64,000 bases of DNA from JAEUOS01 sp040382235 (GCA_040382235.1 JBEIFV010000004.1:1-64000), one strand, 5' to 3'. Counted from the first letter of the stretch, positions 25,438 to 35,066 are shown. The notes: a model not told the origin generated them from the letters alone. Made by a program: numbers and translations.

Positions 25438-26406
25438 ATGTTGAAAACCTTGGTGAGAACACTTGCTCTGGGCGCGCTGTGCGGCTTGCAGTCGCTCGCA
25501 ATGGCGCAGGGCAGTTATCCGGACAAACCGATCCGCATGGTGGTGCCGTTCCCGCCGGGTGGCGCGCTCGATGTGCTGGGCCGCCAGGTGGCCGATCGCA
25601 TGGCCAGGAACATGAACGCCCAGTTCGTCATCGAGAACCGCCCCGGCGCCACCGGGCACGTCGGCGGTGAAGCGGTAGCGCGCGCGGTTGCCGACGGCTA
25701 CACCATGCTGTTCGGCGCTTCATCCACCCATGCGGTCAGCCCCAACGTTCTCAAGGATCTGAAATACAACGCGATCGAGGATTTCGCGCCGATCTCGCTG
25801 GCGGCCACCGTGCACAACGTGCTGGTGGTGCACCCGTCGGTGCCGGCCGGCAATGTCCGCGAGTTCATCGACTATGCGCGCGCCAACCCCGGCAAGTTGT
25901 CGTTCGGCTCCTCAGGCGTGGGCTCCAACCTGCACCTGGCCGGTGAATTGCTGAAGCTCACCGGCAAGTTCGACATGGTCCATGTGCCGTATTCGTCGCC
26001 GCAGGTGATGCCCGACCTGCTCTCCGGGCGCATCCAGGTGATGGTCGACAACCTGCCGCCGACGATTCAGCATATCAAGGCCGGCAAGTTGAAGGTGCTG
26101 GGGGTGGCCAGCCCCGACCTGATTCCCGACCTGCCGGGCGTGCCGCTGGTGTCCGACACGGTGCCGGGCTTCTCGGTCATCGCCTGGGGCGTGATGCTGG
26201 CACCGAAGGGCACGCCGCGGCCGATCGTCGAGCGCCTCAGCGGTGAGGTGAAGAAAGCGGTAGAGTCGGTCGAGGTACGCGAGGCATTTTCCAAGCTGGG
26301 CTTCATCCCGGCCTGGCGCAACCCGGAGGCGACGCAGGAATTCATGCGCAATGAATCGGCCAAGTGGAAGCGCGTGGTGACCGAAGCCAACATCAAGGTG
26401 GAATGA
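25438..26406 (+). CDS. Bug/TctC-type tripartite tricarboxylate transporter receptor
   Basis: 322 residues. Signal peptide MLKTLVRTLALGALCGLQSL followed by AMAQ, then YPDKPIRMVVPFPPGGALDV, VADGYTMLFGASSTHAV, FGSSGVGSNLHLAGELLK and VPYSSPQVMPDLLSGRIQVM; C-terminus VVTEANIKVE. In place of the usual YKG..PA, the ligand loop has YSSPQV, so its ligand may differ from that of the first receptor in this operon. AGGGA precedes the ATG. The next gene starts three bases after its stop. Confidence 0.92.
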   Translation: MLKTLVRTLALGALCGLQSLAMAQGSYPDKPIRMVVPFPPGGALDVLGRQVADRMARNMNAQFVIENRPGATGHVGGEAVARAVADGYTMLFGASSTHAVSPNVLKDLKYNAIEDFAPISLAATVHNVLVVHPSVPAGNVREFIDYARANPGKLSFGSSGVGSNLHLAGELLKLTGKFDMVHVPYSSPQVMPDLLSGRIQVMVDNLPPTIQHIKAGKLKVLGVASPDLIPDLPGVPLVSDTVPGFSVIAWGVMLAPKGTPRPIVERLSGEVKKAVESVEVREAFSKLGFIPAWRNPEATQEFMRNESAKWKRVVTEANIKVE

Positions 26407-26409
26407 GGC

Positions 26410-27195
26410 ATGCTCAAGTTCGACGCCAACCTGCGCTGGATGTTCAACGAGTGGCCAATGCGCGAGCGCTATGCCGCGGCGGCGCGCTGCGGATTTACGG
26501 GCGTCGAGGTCGCCTTTCCGTACGAGAATCCGCTACCCCTGGCGCGTGCGCTGCTCGAGGACAACGGCCTGGCGTTGGTGCAGGTGTTGACACCTTCGGA
26601 CTGGGCCAAGGGCGAGATCGGCATCGGTTGCCTGCCGGGGCGCGAGGCGGAATTTCGCGCCAGCGTTGACAAGGCGCTCGAGTACGCGGTGCCGCTCAAG
26701 TGCCCCCTGCTGCATGCCACCGCGGGGCTGGTGCCGGCGGGAGTGGAGCGCGCGCGGGCCTACGACGTGTTTCACGCCAACCTGGCGTACGCTGCCGACC
26801 AGGCCGCGCCGCACGGCATCGACATCATCATCGAGCCTGTCTCGCACCAGCGCTTTGCCGGCTTCCTGATGACGCGCATCGACGAGGGCCTGGCCATCAT
26901 CAAGGCAGTCGGGCGCGCCAATGTCAAGCTGTGCTTCGACTTCTTCCACGTCTACATGGAGGAAGGCGCGGTGGCCGAGAAGATGGAGCTGGCCTGGCCG
27001 CATATCGGCCACATCCAGGTCGGCGACCCGCCGTTGCGCAACGAGCCGGGCAGCGGCGAAATCAACAACGACTACTTCCTCGGGCTGCTGGAGAAGAAGG
27101 GCTGGGACCGCTGGATCGGCTGCGAGTACAAGCCTTCCGGGCATACGCTTGATTCGCTGGGCTGGGCGGCGCGCTACGGCATCAAGGGGCGGTAG
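26410..27195 (+). CDS. Hydroxypyruvate isomerase-like TIM-barrel protein
   Basis: 261 residues, xylose isomerase-like TIM barrel of the Hyi/OtnI group. Begins MLKFDANLRWMFNEWPMRER, a strong family start. Metal ligands fall at the expected places: Glu142 (IIIEPVSHQ), Asp177 (CFDFFH), Gln203 (HIQVGD) and Glu239 (GCEYKP). GEINNDYFLGLLEKKGWDRW is also typical. It would isomerise an alpha-hydroxy aldehyde or ketone such as hydroxypyruvate or a 2-oxo-tetronate. Follows the Bug gene by 3 bases and precedes the lipocalin gene by 2. Confidence 0.9.
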   Translation: MLKFDANLRWMFNEWPMRERYAAAARCGFTGVEVAFPYENPLPLARALLEDNGLALVQVLTPSDWAKGEIGIGCLPGREAEFRASVDKALEYAVPLKCPLLHATAGLVPAGVERARAYDVFHANLAYAADQAAPHGIDIIIEPVSHQRFAGFLMTRIDEGLAIIKAVGRANVKLCFDFFHVYMEEGAVAEKMELAWPHIGHIQVGDPPLRNEPGSGEINNDYFLGLLEKKGWDRWIGCEYKPSGHTLDSLGWAARYGIKGR

Positions 27196-27197
27196 GC

Positions 27198-27656
27198 ATG
27201 GGCACCCTGCAAAAGCTGTTTGGCTCCTGGGAACTGGAATCGTTCGTCATCGAGTATGACGACGGCAGCCGTGAATACCCCTTGGGCGAGGATGCGCAGG
27301 GGCTCATCATCTACACCCGCGAGGGCATCTTCGCCGGGCAGATGATGGCGCGCGGCCGGCCCAAGTTTCCGCGCAACTCGGCCGCGGAAAAAGACAGCGG
27401 CAGCGACGCGCAGGTGCGCGCGGCCTTCGACGGCTATGTCGCCTACTACTGCAAGTTCGAGCTCGACGAAGCGCGCAACATCGTCAATCATCATGTGATC
27501 GCCGGCCTGCTGCCCGATTGGGAAGGCCGGCTCAACGTGCGCCACTATGCCTTCGAAGGCGACGACCGGCTCATCCTGCGCGCGCCGCACATGCTGATCA
27601 ACGGCAAGCCGGGGCGCAACAAGCTGGTATGGCGCCGCCTGCCGGCAGTGTTCTGA
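27198..27656 (+). CDS. Lipocalin-like domain protein
   Basis: 152 residues of the lipocalin_5 type: LFGSWELESFVIEYDDGS (the GxW of lipocalins), QGLIIYTREGIFAGQMM, then FDGYVAYYCKFELDE and a closing LVWRRLP strand. No signal peptide, so cytoplasmic. Relatives are found beside polyketide and catabolic genes and are thought to bind or cyclise hydrophobic intermediates; no activity can be assigned. Packed tightly in the operon. Confidence 0.8.
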   Translation: MGTLQKLFGSWELESFVIEYDDGSREYPLGEDAQGLIIYTREGIFAGQMMARGRPKFPRNSAAEKDSGSDAQVRAAFDGYVAYYCKFELDEARNIVNHHVIAGLLPDWEGRLNVRHYAFEGDDRLILRAPHMLINGKPGRNKLVWRRLPAVF

Positions 27657-27669
27657 AGGAGGGGAAGAC

Positions 27670-28650
27670 ATGAAAGCCGCGGTCATCATCACCGGGGAGC
27701 CGCACAACCGGCTCGAAATCCAGGACGTGCCGGCGCCGCAGCCCGGGCCGCAGGATGTGCTGGTGGCGGTCAAGGCGGTGGGCCTGAACCGCGTCGACCT
27801 GCTGTTGCGCGCACAGCACCTGCGCAATGTCGGCGGTGCGCCGACCGCTGCGGTCGCGGGTCTTGAAATCGCTGGCGAAGTCAGCTTCGTTGGACCTGAA
27901 GTCACGGGGGTCAAGATCGGCGATCGCGTGATGGCCATGGCGTCGCAAGCCTATGCCGAAGTGGCGCGTGCCGACCATCGCATCCTGATGCCCGTACCCG
28001 CCGGCCTCGACTGGACCGAGGCCGCCGCCCTGCCGGTGGCGCTGATGACCGCGCACAACGCGCTGGTGACCGCAGGCGCGCATGTGCGCGGCGAATCGGT
28101 GCTGGTGCAGGCGGCGTCGACCGCGGTCGGCATCGCGGTATTGCAGATTGCCAAAATGCGCGGCGCGCGCACCTTCGGTACCTCCGGCACGCCCTCCAAG
28201 CTCGATGCCCTCAAGGCCTTCGGGCTCGATGTCGGCATCGCCGCCTCAGCCGCGGGCATTGCGCCGCGCATCGCAGAGGAGACCGGCGGGCGCGGCGTCG
28301 ATGTGCTGATCGACCATATCGGCGGGCCGGCGCTGGCCGACAACATGGCGTGCCTGGCCAACGGCGGGCGCCTGGTGTCGGTCGGGCGCATGGCGGGCTA
28401 CCACGGGCCGCTCGACATGGACCAGTTGTCGCTCAAGCGCCTGAGTCTTGTCGGTGTCACCTTCCGGACCCGATCGGTCCTGCAGATCCAGGCGCTGATC
28501 GCGGCCATGGTCGCCGACCTGTGGGACGAGGTGACGGCCAGGCGTATCCGCATGCCGGTCGACAAGGTCTACCCGCTCGATCAGGCGGCGGCGGCGCAGG
28601 CGCACATGCGCGCCAACGCGCACCTGGGCAAGATCATCCTGGAGGTTTGA
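27670..28650 (+). CDS. MDR family zinc-independent NADPH:quinone oxidoreductase
   Basis: 326 residues. GroES-like half with DVLVAVKAVGLNRVDLLLR, Rossmann half with VLVQAASTAVGIAVLQIAKM and a DHIGGPALADNMACLANGG region. It lacks the cysteine/histidine zinc set. Likely NADPH-dependent reductase of an unsaturated carbonyl. GGAGGGG lies before the ATG. It ends the LysR-linked operon; a relic of another Bug gene follows. Confidence 0.88.
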   Translation: MKAAVIITGEPHNRLEIQDVPAPQPGPQDVLVAVKAVGLNRVDLLLRAQHLRNVGGAPTAAVAGLEIAGEVSFVGPEVTGVKIGDRVMAMASQAYAEVARADHRILMPVPAGLDWTEAAALPVALMTAHNALVTAGAHVRGESVLVQAASTAVGIAVLQIAKMRGARTFGTSGTPSKLDALKAFGLDVGIAASAAGIAPRIAEETGGRGVDVLIDHIGGPALADNMACLANGGRLVSVGRMAGYHGPLDMDQLSLKRLSLVGVTFRTRSVLQIQALIAAMVADLWDEVTARRIRMPVDKVYPLDQAAAAQAHMRANAHLGKIILEV

Positions 28651-28678
28651 CCGCGCTGCGTTTGACAGTTTGGCCAGG

Positions 28679-28765
28679 CCGCACATGGAGAGCGGCAAGC
28701 TGCGCGCGCTCGCCACTACCGACCTTGCGCGCGGGTTCCCGGTCAGCGTGCCGGCGGCAACTTGA
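28679..28765 (+). pseudogene. Bug-receptor relic
   Basis: A 28-codon stretch reads PHMESGKLRALATTDLARG and then FPVSVPAAT before TGA. H....GKLRALA.T...R....VP is the conserved block of Bug receptors after the ligand site (compare HIKAGKLKVLGVASPDLIPD in the gene at 25.4 kb). Nothing before or after it is coding in this frame, and its end overlaps the 3' end of the lrp-type gene. A deletion scar of another receptor. Confidence 0.55.
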
Positions 28766-29228
28766 TCGGTAAACAGGACGATGCCTTGACTTCCTTGAGT
28801 GAAAAGCTGGTTTGCGTGTCCTTGACGTTTGGCAAGGCCATGAGCGTATCAAGCGCGAACCTGGAGTAGGCCTCCAGCGACTCGCACACCACGGTAAGCA
28901 AAAACGCGCCCTCGCCGGAAATCACGTGGCAGGACACGATCTCGGGCAGGTCGGCGATGGCCTCCTCGAAGCGGCGTTCCTGCGCCGGCGTATGGCGTTC
29001 GATATCCATGCGTACAAACGCGGTCACGCCCAGTCCCAGCGCCTTGCGGTTGATGATGGCCTGATAGCCCGCGATGATGCCGGCATCCTCCAGTCTTTTC
29101 AGGCGCCGCCAGCAGGGTGAGAGCGACAGTCCGACTTTTTCCGCCAGCTCGGCGTTGGTCAGGCGGCCGTTTTTCTGCAGGGCGTCGAGAATTTTCAGAT
29201 CGGTGCGGTCAAGTTTTTCAGGCGACAT
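28743..29228 (-). CDS. Lrp/AsnC family transcriptional regulator
   Basis: 161 residues from the ATG at 29228. HTH: LDRTDLKILDALQKNGRLTN and ELAEKVGLSLSPCWRRLKRL, then IIAGYQAIINRKALGL and a RAM ligand domain (FVRMDIERHT, VISGEGAFLLTVVCES). The upstream open frame (to 29291) has no good start. Diverges from the indolepyruvate:ferredoxin oxidoreductase gene, a frequent arrangement, so it probably controls that gene in response to an aromatic or branched-chain amino acid. The AT-rich stretch at 29290-29310 is a likely binding zone. Confidence 0.9.
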   Translation of the reverse strand: MSPEKLDRTDLKILDALQKNGRLTNAELAEKVGLSLSPCWRRLKRLEDAGIIAGYQAIINRKALGLGVTAFVRMDIERHTPAQERRFEEAIADLPEIVSCHVISGEGAFLLTVVCESLEAYSRFALDTLMALPNVKDTQTSFSLKEVKASSCLPIKLPPAR

Positions 29229-29409
29229 GAATTTACCCACAAAAGCCAAAAAACAGGATAAACAATAGCGTAGCGAGGCGGTTTCAAGCACAAATAGAAA
29301 AAATATTCCTCATGCCGGTAGCTATACTTCGGGCCATAGCGCGCGTACCTTCGAAATCCAGCCCGTGCGCGCCTCACCGACTTCACGCATCGCAAAAGGA
29401 CAAATTGTC

Positions 29410-32400
29410 ATGAACGCTCCTGTTGATCCCAAACTGCTGGCCAGCATTTCGCTCGACGACAAGTACACGCAGGATAGCGGCACCGCATTCATGACCGGCA
29501 CGCAGGCGCTGGTGCGCCTGCCGATGCTGCAGCGCAATCGCGATCTCGCTGCGGGCAAAAACACCGCCGGCTTCATTTCCGGCTATCGCGGTTCGCCCCT
29601 GGGCGGCTATGACCAGTCGCTGGCGAAAGCGAAAAAGCATTTGCAGCAGCACCATGTGGTGTTCCAGCCTGGCGTCAATGAGGATCTCGCCGCCACCTCG
29701 ATCTGGGGCACGCAGCAGGTCAACATGTTCCAAGGTGCGAAATACGACGGCGTGTTCGGAATCTGGTACGGCAAGGGTCCGGGCGTGGATCGCTGCGGCG
29801 ATGTGTTCAAGCATGCCAACATGGCCGGCACCTCGCCCTGGGGCGGCGTGCTGGCCCTGGCCGGCGACGATCACGGCGCCAAGTCGTCGACCACCGCGCA
29901 CCAGAGCGAGCAGATTTTGCAGGCGGTCTCGACCCCGATCTTCTATCCCGCGTCGGTGCAGGACATTCTCGACTACGGCGTGCACGGCTTTGCGCTGTCG
30001 CGTTACGCGTCGCTGTGGATCGGCATGAAATGCGTGACCGACATTGTTGAATCGGGCGCCACCGTCGACTTGTCGACCGCGCGCGTGACGCCAGTGATTC
30101 CGACGGACTTCGTGCTGCCGCCGGATGGCCTGTCGATTCGTTTCAACATCACCGATTTTCTGGGTGAAGAAGCGCGCCTGCTCAACTACAAGCTGCCGGC
30201 GGTCAAGGCCTACGTGCGTGCCAATGGCTTGAACAAGGTGCTGTGGCGTGAAGGCGCCGGCGTCAAGCCGACGCTGGGTCTGGTTTCGGCCGGCAAGGCC
30301 TATGCGGATTTGCGCCAGGCGCTGGCCGACTTGGGCATCGATGCCAAGGCCGCTGCCGACCTGGGCTTGCGCCTGTACAAGATCGCGCTCACCTGGCCGC
30401 TCGAGGAGTCCGGCGTGCGTGATTTCGCCGCCGGCCTGTCCGAGATTCTCGCGGTCGAAGAAAAGCGCCCGCTGATCGAATCGCAGATCAAGGAAATCCT
30501 CTACGGCACGCCCGGCGCGCCGCGCGTGACCGGAAAGGTCGATGACAAGGGCGCTGCGCTGCTGCCGCTGCACGGCGAACTGACACCATCGATGATCGCG
30601 CGCGTGGTGGTGCAGCGCCTGCTGCCGCTGGCCGGTGCCGAACTGCGGGCGCAACTTGAGGCGCGCATCGCGTTTCTCGATGCCCGCGAAGGCGCGGTCG
30701 CGAAAACGCTGCCGATCGCGGTGCGCACGCCGTATTTCTGCTCGGGCTGCCCGCACAACACCTCGACCAAGGTGCCCGAGGGTTCGCGTGCACTGGCAGG
30801 CATCGGTTGCCACTACATGGCGCAGTGGATGGACCGCGAGACCTCGACCTTCACCCACATGGGCGCCGAAGGCGTCACCTGGGCCGGCGCCGCGCACTTC
30901 ACCGACGAAAAGCATGTCTTCATCAATATCGGCGACGGCACCTACTTTCACTCCGGCCTGCTGGCGATTCGCGCGGCTGTCTCCTCCAAGGTCAACGCCA
31001 CCTACAAGGTGCTGTTCAACGACGCCGTGGCGATGACCGGCGGGCAACGCCATGACGGGCCGCTCAACCCCTGGCTGATTTCGCAACAACTGCATGCCGA
31101 AGGCGTGACGCCGATCATGGTGGTCACCGACGAGCCCGAGAAGTATCCGGCCGGCACCGCCTGGGCGCCCGGCACCACGGTGCATCATCGCGATGAACTC
31201 GATGCGGTACAAAAGCAGTTGCGCGAGATGCCCGGCATTTCAGCGGTGATCTACGACCAGACCTGCGCCAGTGAAAAGCGCCGCCGCCGCAAGATCGGCG
31301 AATTCCCCGACCCGGCCAAACGCGCCTTCATCAACGACGCGGTATGCGAAGGCTGCGGCGACTGCTCGGTCAAGTCCAACTGTATCTCGGTCGAGCCGCT
31401 GGAAACCGAGTTCGGGCGCAAGCGCAAGATCAACCAGAGTTCATGCAACAAGGATTATTCCTGCGTCAATGGCTTTTGCCCGAGCTTTGTCACCGTTGAG
31501 GGCGGCGGGCTGAAGAAGCCGGCCAAGCCGAACTTTACCGCCAGCGCCAAGGCGGGGGCCGACGCCACCGCGCTGCCGGCGCTGCCGCTGCCCACGATTC
31601 CGGCGGTGGCGATACCGTTCAACATCCTGGTCACCGGCATCGGCGGCACCGGTGTGATCACCATCGGCCAGATCGTCGCGGTGGCAGCGCACATCGAGGG
31701 CAAGAGCGCGCAGGTGCTCGACATGTCGGGCCTGGCGCAAAAGGGCGGGCAGGTCACCAGCCACGTGCAGATCGCGGCGTCGCCTGACGACCTGCATGCC
31801 ACCCGCGTGGGCACCGCGGCCGCCGATCTGGTGGTGGGCGCCGACCTGGTGGTCACCGCGGGCCGCGACGTGATGTCACGCGTGGCTGCGGGCCGTACCC
31901 GGGTGCTGGTCAACAGCACCCTGTCGCCCACCTCGGCCTTCGTCAAGGACCCGAACTGGAAAATGCCGACCGCGGCCCTGGAGCAGGCGCTGATCGAAGC
32001 CGCTGGCAAGGAAGCGGTTTCGCTGGTGGCGGCCAACCGCCTGGCCACCGCTCTGATGGGTGACGCGATCGCCACCAACATGTTCATGCTGGGCTATGCG
32101 TTCCAGAAGGGCGCCATTCCCGTCGGTGAAGCAGCCCTGATGCGTGCGATCGAATTGAACGGGGTGGCAATCGACTTCAACAAGAAGGCCTTCGACTGGG
32201 GCCGTTATGCCGCGGTCGATCCGGCATCCGTCGAGCGCATCGCCACGCCGGCGCAGGTGGTATCGCTGGCTGCCTTGAAACCGATGGCGATGTTTTCGCG
32301 CAACCTGGAGGAACTGGTGGCCAGGCGCGTCGAGTTCCTCACGGCTTACCAGAACGCCGCGTATGCGAAGCAGTACAGCGATTTTGTCGAGGAGGTGCGC

Positions 32401-32952
32401 GTGGCGGAGGCGGCCAAGGTCGGCGGTACCCGGCTTGCCGAAGCGGTGGCCCGCTATTACTACAAGCTGATGGCCTACAAGGACGAATACGAGGTCGCAC
32501 GCTTGTACACCGACCCTGCCTTCATGGAGAAGATCCGCAACCAGTTCGAAGGCGACTATCAGGTCAAGTTTCACCTGGCGCCGCCGCTTCTGGCCAGGCG
32601 CAATTCCCAGGGCGAACTGGTGAAGCGGCAGTACGGTGCATGGATGATCACGGCCTTCGGTGTGCTGGCGAAATTCAAGGGCCTGCGCGGCACCGCCTTC
32701 GATGTGTTCGGCAAGACAGAAGAGCGACGCACCGAGCGCGCGCTGATCGGCGAGTATCGCGAGATGGTTGCCGGGCTGCTCGGCAGCTTGTCAAAAGGCA
32801 ACATCGACACTGCGGTGGCGATCGCCTCGGTTCCCGAGGACATTCGCGGGTATGGGCATGTCAAGGAGCGCCATCTGGAAGCGGCGCGCGCGAAACAGGC
32901 GACCTTGCTGGCCGCGTATCAAACGCCCGTTGCAAGCGTCCGGGCGGCATAG
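29410..32952 (+). CDS. Indolepyruvate:ferredoxin oxidoreductase, fused alpha-beta (IorAB-like)
   Basis: 1180 residues, a single-chain 2-oxoacid:ferredoxin oxidoreductase typical of proteobacteria. N-terminal TPP/pyrimidine domain (GFISGYRGSPLGGYDQSLAK), CSGCPHNTS near residue 442, GDGTYFHSGL for the TPP-Mg site near 516, a ferredoxin-like segment with CEGCGDCSVKSNC from residue 646 and SCNKDYSCVNGFCPSF, and the gamma domain VTGIGGTGVITIGQI. It decarboxylates aryl-pyruvates (from Trp, Phe, Tyr) to aryl-acetyl-CoA. A TATACT -10-like box lies at 29323-29328, about 80 bases upstream. Divergent Lrp gene. Cytoplasmic, oxygen-tolerant in related species. Confidence 0.93.
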   Translation: MNAPVDPKLLASISLDDKYTQDSGTAFMTGTQALVRLPMLQRNRDLAAGKNTAGFISGYRGSPLGGYDQSLAKAKKHLQQHHVVFQPGVNEDLAATSIWGTQQVNMFQGAKYDGVFGIWYGKGPGVDRCGDVFKHANMAGTSPWGGVLALAGDDHGAKSSTTAHQSEQILQAVSTPIFYPASVQDILDYGVHGFALSRYASLWIGMKCVTDIVESGATVDLSTARVTPVIPTDFVLPPDGLSIRFNITDFLGEEARLLNYKLPAVKAYVRANGLNKVLWREGAGVKPTLGLVSAGKAYADLRQALADLGIDAKAAADLGLRLYKIALTWPLEESGVRDFAAGLSEILAVEEKRPLIESQIKEILYGTPGAPRVTGKVDDKGAALLPLHGELTPSMIARVVVQRLLPLAGAELRAQLEARIAFLDAREGAVAKTLPIAVRTPYFCSGCPHNTSTKVPEGSRALAGIGCHYMAQWMDRETSTFTHMGAEGVTWAGAAHFTDEKHVFINIGDGTYFHSGLLAIRAAVSSKVNATYKVLFNDAVAMTGGQRHDGPLNPWLISQQLHAEGVTPIMVVTDEPEKYPAGTAWAPGTTVHHRDELDAVQKQLREMPGISAVIYDQTCASEKRRRRKIGEFPDPAKRAFINDAVCEGCGDCSVKSNCISVEPLETEFGRKRKINQSSCNKDYSCVNGFCPSFVTVEGGGLKKPAKPNFTASAKAGADATALPALPLPTIPAVAIPFNILVTGIGGTGVITIGQIVAVAAHIEGKSAQVLDMSGLAQKGGQVTSHVQIAASPDDLHATRVGTAAADLVVGADLVVTAGRDVMSRVAAGRTRVLVNSTLSPTSAFVKDPNWKMPTAALEQALIEAAGKEAVSLVAANRLATALMGDAIATNMFMLGYAFQKGAIPVGEAALMRAIELNGVAIDFNKKAFDWGRYAAVDPASVERIATPAQVVSLAALKPMAMFSRNLEELVARRVEFLTAYQNAAYAKQYSDFVEEVRVAEAAKVGGTRLAEAVARYYYKLMAYKDEYEVARLYTDPAFMEKIRNQFEGDYQVKFHLAPPLLARRNSQGELVKRQYGAWMITAFGVLAKFKGLRGTAFDVFGKTEERRTERALIGEYREMVAGLLGSLSKGNIDTAVAIASVPEDIRGYGHVKERHLEAARAKQATLLAAYQTPVASVRAA

Positions 32953-32997
32953 GATGGAAAGGGACTCGTCGCAGCGTCAGGGGTCATACTTTTTGCC

Positions 32998-33548
32998 ATG
33001 ACTATTGTTGTCGCGACCATGACCGCCGAGCAGCTCCTGGCCATGCCAGCCGATGGGTGGCGCCATGAGCTTGTCCGAGGGGAGCTGCGCAGAATGGCAC
33101 CTGCAGGGTACGAACATGGCCGTGTGACGATGAACCTGTCGTGGCGGATCATGCAACACGTGCGTCCGCGCAAGCTCGGGGTGGTCCTTACGGCGGACAC
33201 CGGTTTCATCATCAAACGCGACCCCGATACGTGCGTGCCCCGGACGTCGCCTTCATCACGGCGGCACGGGCGGATGCGGCGCGTGCGATACGCGGCTATT
33301 TCCCCGGCGCACCAGACCTTGCCATAGAGGTGATATCGCCATCGGACGCTTTTTCGGATGTCGAGGAGAAGGTGTTTGAGTGGCTGGATGCGGGAACCCT
33401 GGCAGTTGTCGTCGTCGACCCGCGGCGCCGGCGCGTCACTCTGAATCGGAGCAAAGGCGACATACGGGTATTGGGCGAGACTGAAACGCTGGATTTGTCG
33501 TTTGTCCTGCCTGAGTTTTCAGTTCTCGTAGGCGATCTGTTCGAGTAA
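32998..33548 (+). pseudogene. Uma2 family gene with a one-base frameshift
   Basis: The first frame reads MTIVVATMTAEQLLAMPADG, then WRHELVRGELRRMAPAG and TADTGFIIKRDPDT, the N-terminal half of a Uma2 protein. Near 33230 the frame changes; the other frame continues with VRAPDVAFITAARADAAR, PDLAIEVISPSDAFSDVEEK and VVDPRRRRVTLNRS to the stop at 33548. Adding one G around 33230 restores RDPDTVRAPDVAF, the normal family sequence, so one base was lost. No other damage is visible. The start overlaps no other gene; it follows the iorAB stop by 45 bases. Confidence 0.87.
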
Positions 33549-33815
33549 ACCGACCTCTCTGCGCAACCGGTTGCCACGCCAAACGTACACCGTCGGCGCA
33601 CCGTCAACCCGTGGCGCCGATTGCGTGTGTGCCGGCCGGCCCGAAGGTCTTTCCCACGCCGATCGACGCAATTACTCGCGCCATGCTTGCCTGCGGAAGG
33701 GCGGCGCACAGGCGCCAACTGAAGCCCGAATGAGGGTGCTTGAAAGCGCCCGCTCGCTTGGCGCCCGATACTTGCGCGCATGCGCATCGGCGTATGGGCA
33801 GACTGCGAGGCGGCG

Positions 33816-35066
33816 TCAAACCTTGCGCGCCGCCCGCGCCCGCTGCCGGTTCGGCAGGAACCAGGCCACCAGCCCGATGACCGGCAGGTAGGAACAAAGC
33901 TGGTACACAAAGGCGATGCCGCGCACGTCGGCGATGCCGCCCATCAGCGCCGCGCCGAGGCCTCCCAGGCCAAACGAGAGTCCGAAGAACATGCCCGACA
34001 CCATGCCCACGCGCCCCGGCATCAGTTCATGCGCATACACCAGGATCGCCGGGAAGGCCGCGGCCATCAGGAGGCCGATGATGATCGTGAGAACCGGCGT
34101 CCAGGCCAGGTTCGCATACGGCAGTGCGAGGGTGAACGGCAATGCACCCAGAATCGACACCCAGATCATCGGCAAGTGGCCGACACGATCGGTCAGCGCG
34201 CCGCCCGCCAGGGTGCCGACGGCGATTGCCGCCATGTAGATGAAAAGCTGCACCTGCGAGGCCTGGACCGAAAGATCAAAGCGTTCGATCAGGTAGAAGG
34301 TGAAATACGAGGACAAGCTTGCGCTGTAGACGTTTTTCGACAGCAACAGCAGCATCAGTACCCAAAACAGAACCTTTACGTCGGTCCGCAGTGGCGGCGG
34401 CGGTGCGGCTGCGGGCGCAGCCGCGCGTGCCGGCTGCAGATGCAGCGCGTACCACATGCCGACGCGCGCCAGCACCAGCATGCCGGCCAGCGCCACCAGC
34501 GAGACCCAGGCAATGGCACCCTGGCCGCGCGGCAGCACGATGAAGGCGGCCAGCAGGGGCCCGAAGGCGCTGCCCAGGTTGCCGCCGACCTGGAACAGCG
34601 ATTGCGCGGCACCGTAGCGCCCGCCCGAGGCCAGGCGCGCCACGCGCGATGCTTCCGGATGGAACACCGCCGATCCGCTGCCGATAAGCGCCGCCGCCAA
34701 CACCACGGTGACAAAGCTGCCCGCCATCGCCAGCAGGATGAGACCGACCAAGGTCAAGGCCATGCCAACGGCCAGCGAATAGGGCTGTTGCCGACGATCG
34801 GTATACAAGCCTACCGCCGGTTGCAGGATCGAGGCAGTGAGATTGAAGGCCAGCGTGATCATGCCGATCTGCGTGAAGTCCAGGTGCAGCTGTTCCTTCA
34901 GCATCGGATACAGCGCCGGGATCAGCGACTGCATCAGGTCGTTCAACAGATGGCAGAACGAGAGCGCGAAGAGGATCGGCAGTACCACCTGATTCGCAGA
35001 TGCAGATGAAGAAGCGGTCTGCGCCTCCGGCGGCGGCGAAGTTTTCGCGCTTGCAGTCTTGGACAT
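33816..35066 (-). CDS. MFS transporter, fosmidomycin-resistance (FSR) type
   Basis: 416 residues, twelve hydrophobic segments. The start at 35066 gives MSKTASAKTSPPPEAQ, a Ser/Ala-rich cytoplasmic tail. SFCHLLNDLMQSLIPALYPM is the signature of the Fsr subfamily (H.LND..Q...P...P), and GLYTDRRQQPYSL is the loop 2-3 motif. Relatives export fosmidomycin or other drugs. It stands alone, diverging from a Bug relic. The region of about 270 bases on its 3' side (33549-33815) shows no recognisable feature. Confidence 0.88.
   Translation of the reverse strand: MSKTASAKTSPPPEAQTASSSASANQVVLPILFALSFCHLLNDLMQSLIPALYPMLKEQLHLDFTQIGMITLAFNLTASILQPAVGLYTDRRQQPYSLAVGMALTLVGLILLAMAGSFVTVVLAAALIGSGSAVFHPEASRVARLASGGRYGAAQSLFQVGGNLGSAFGPLLAAFIVLPRGQGAIAWVSLVALAGMLVLARVGMWYALHLQPARAAAPAAAPPPPLRTDVKVLFWVLMLLLLSKNVYSASLSSYFTFYLIERFDLSVQASQVQLFIYMAAIAVGTLAGGALTDRVGHLPMIWVSILGALPFTLALPYANLAWTPVLTIIIGLLMAAAFPAILVYAHELMPGRVGMVSGMFFGLSFGLGGLGAALMGGIADVRGIAFVYQLCSYLPVIGLVAWFLPNRQRARAARKV

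Noticed and set aside
29383..31212. Minus-strand open frame of 609 codons
   Set aside because: Shadow of the indolepyruvate:ferredoxin oxidoreductase gene.
33549..33815. Possible gene between the Uma2 pseudogene and the MFS gene
   Set aside because: Frames on both strands are short and Arg/Ala-rich without family resemblance; I see nothing there.
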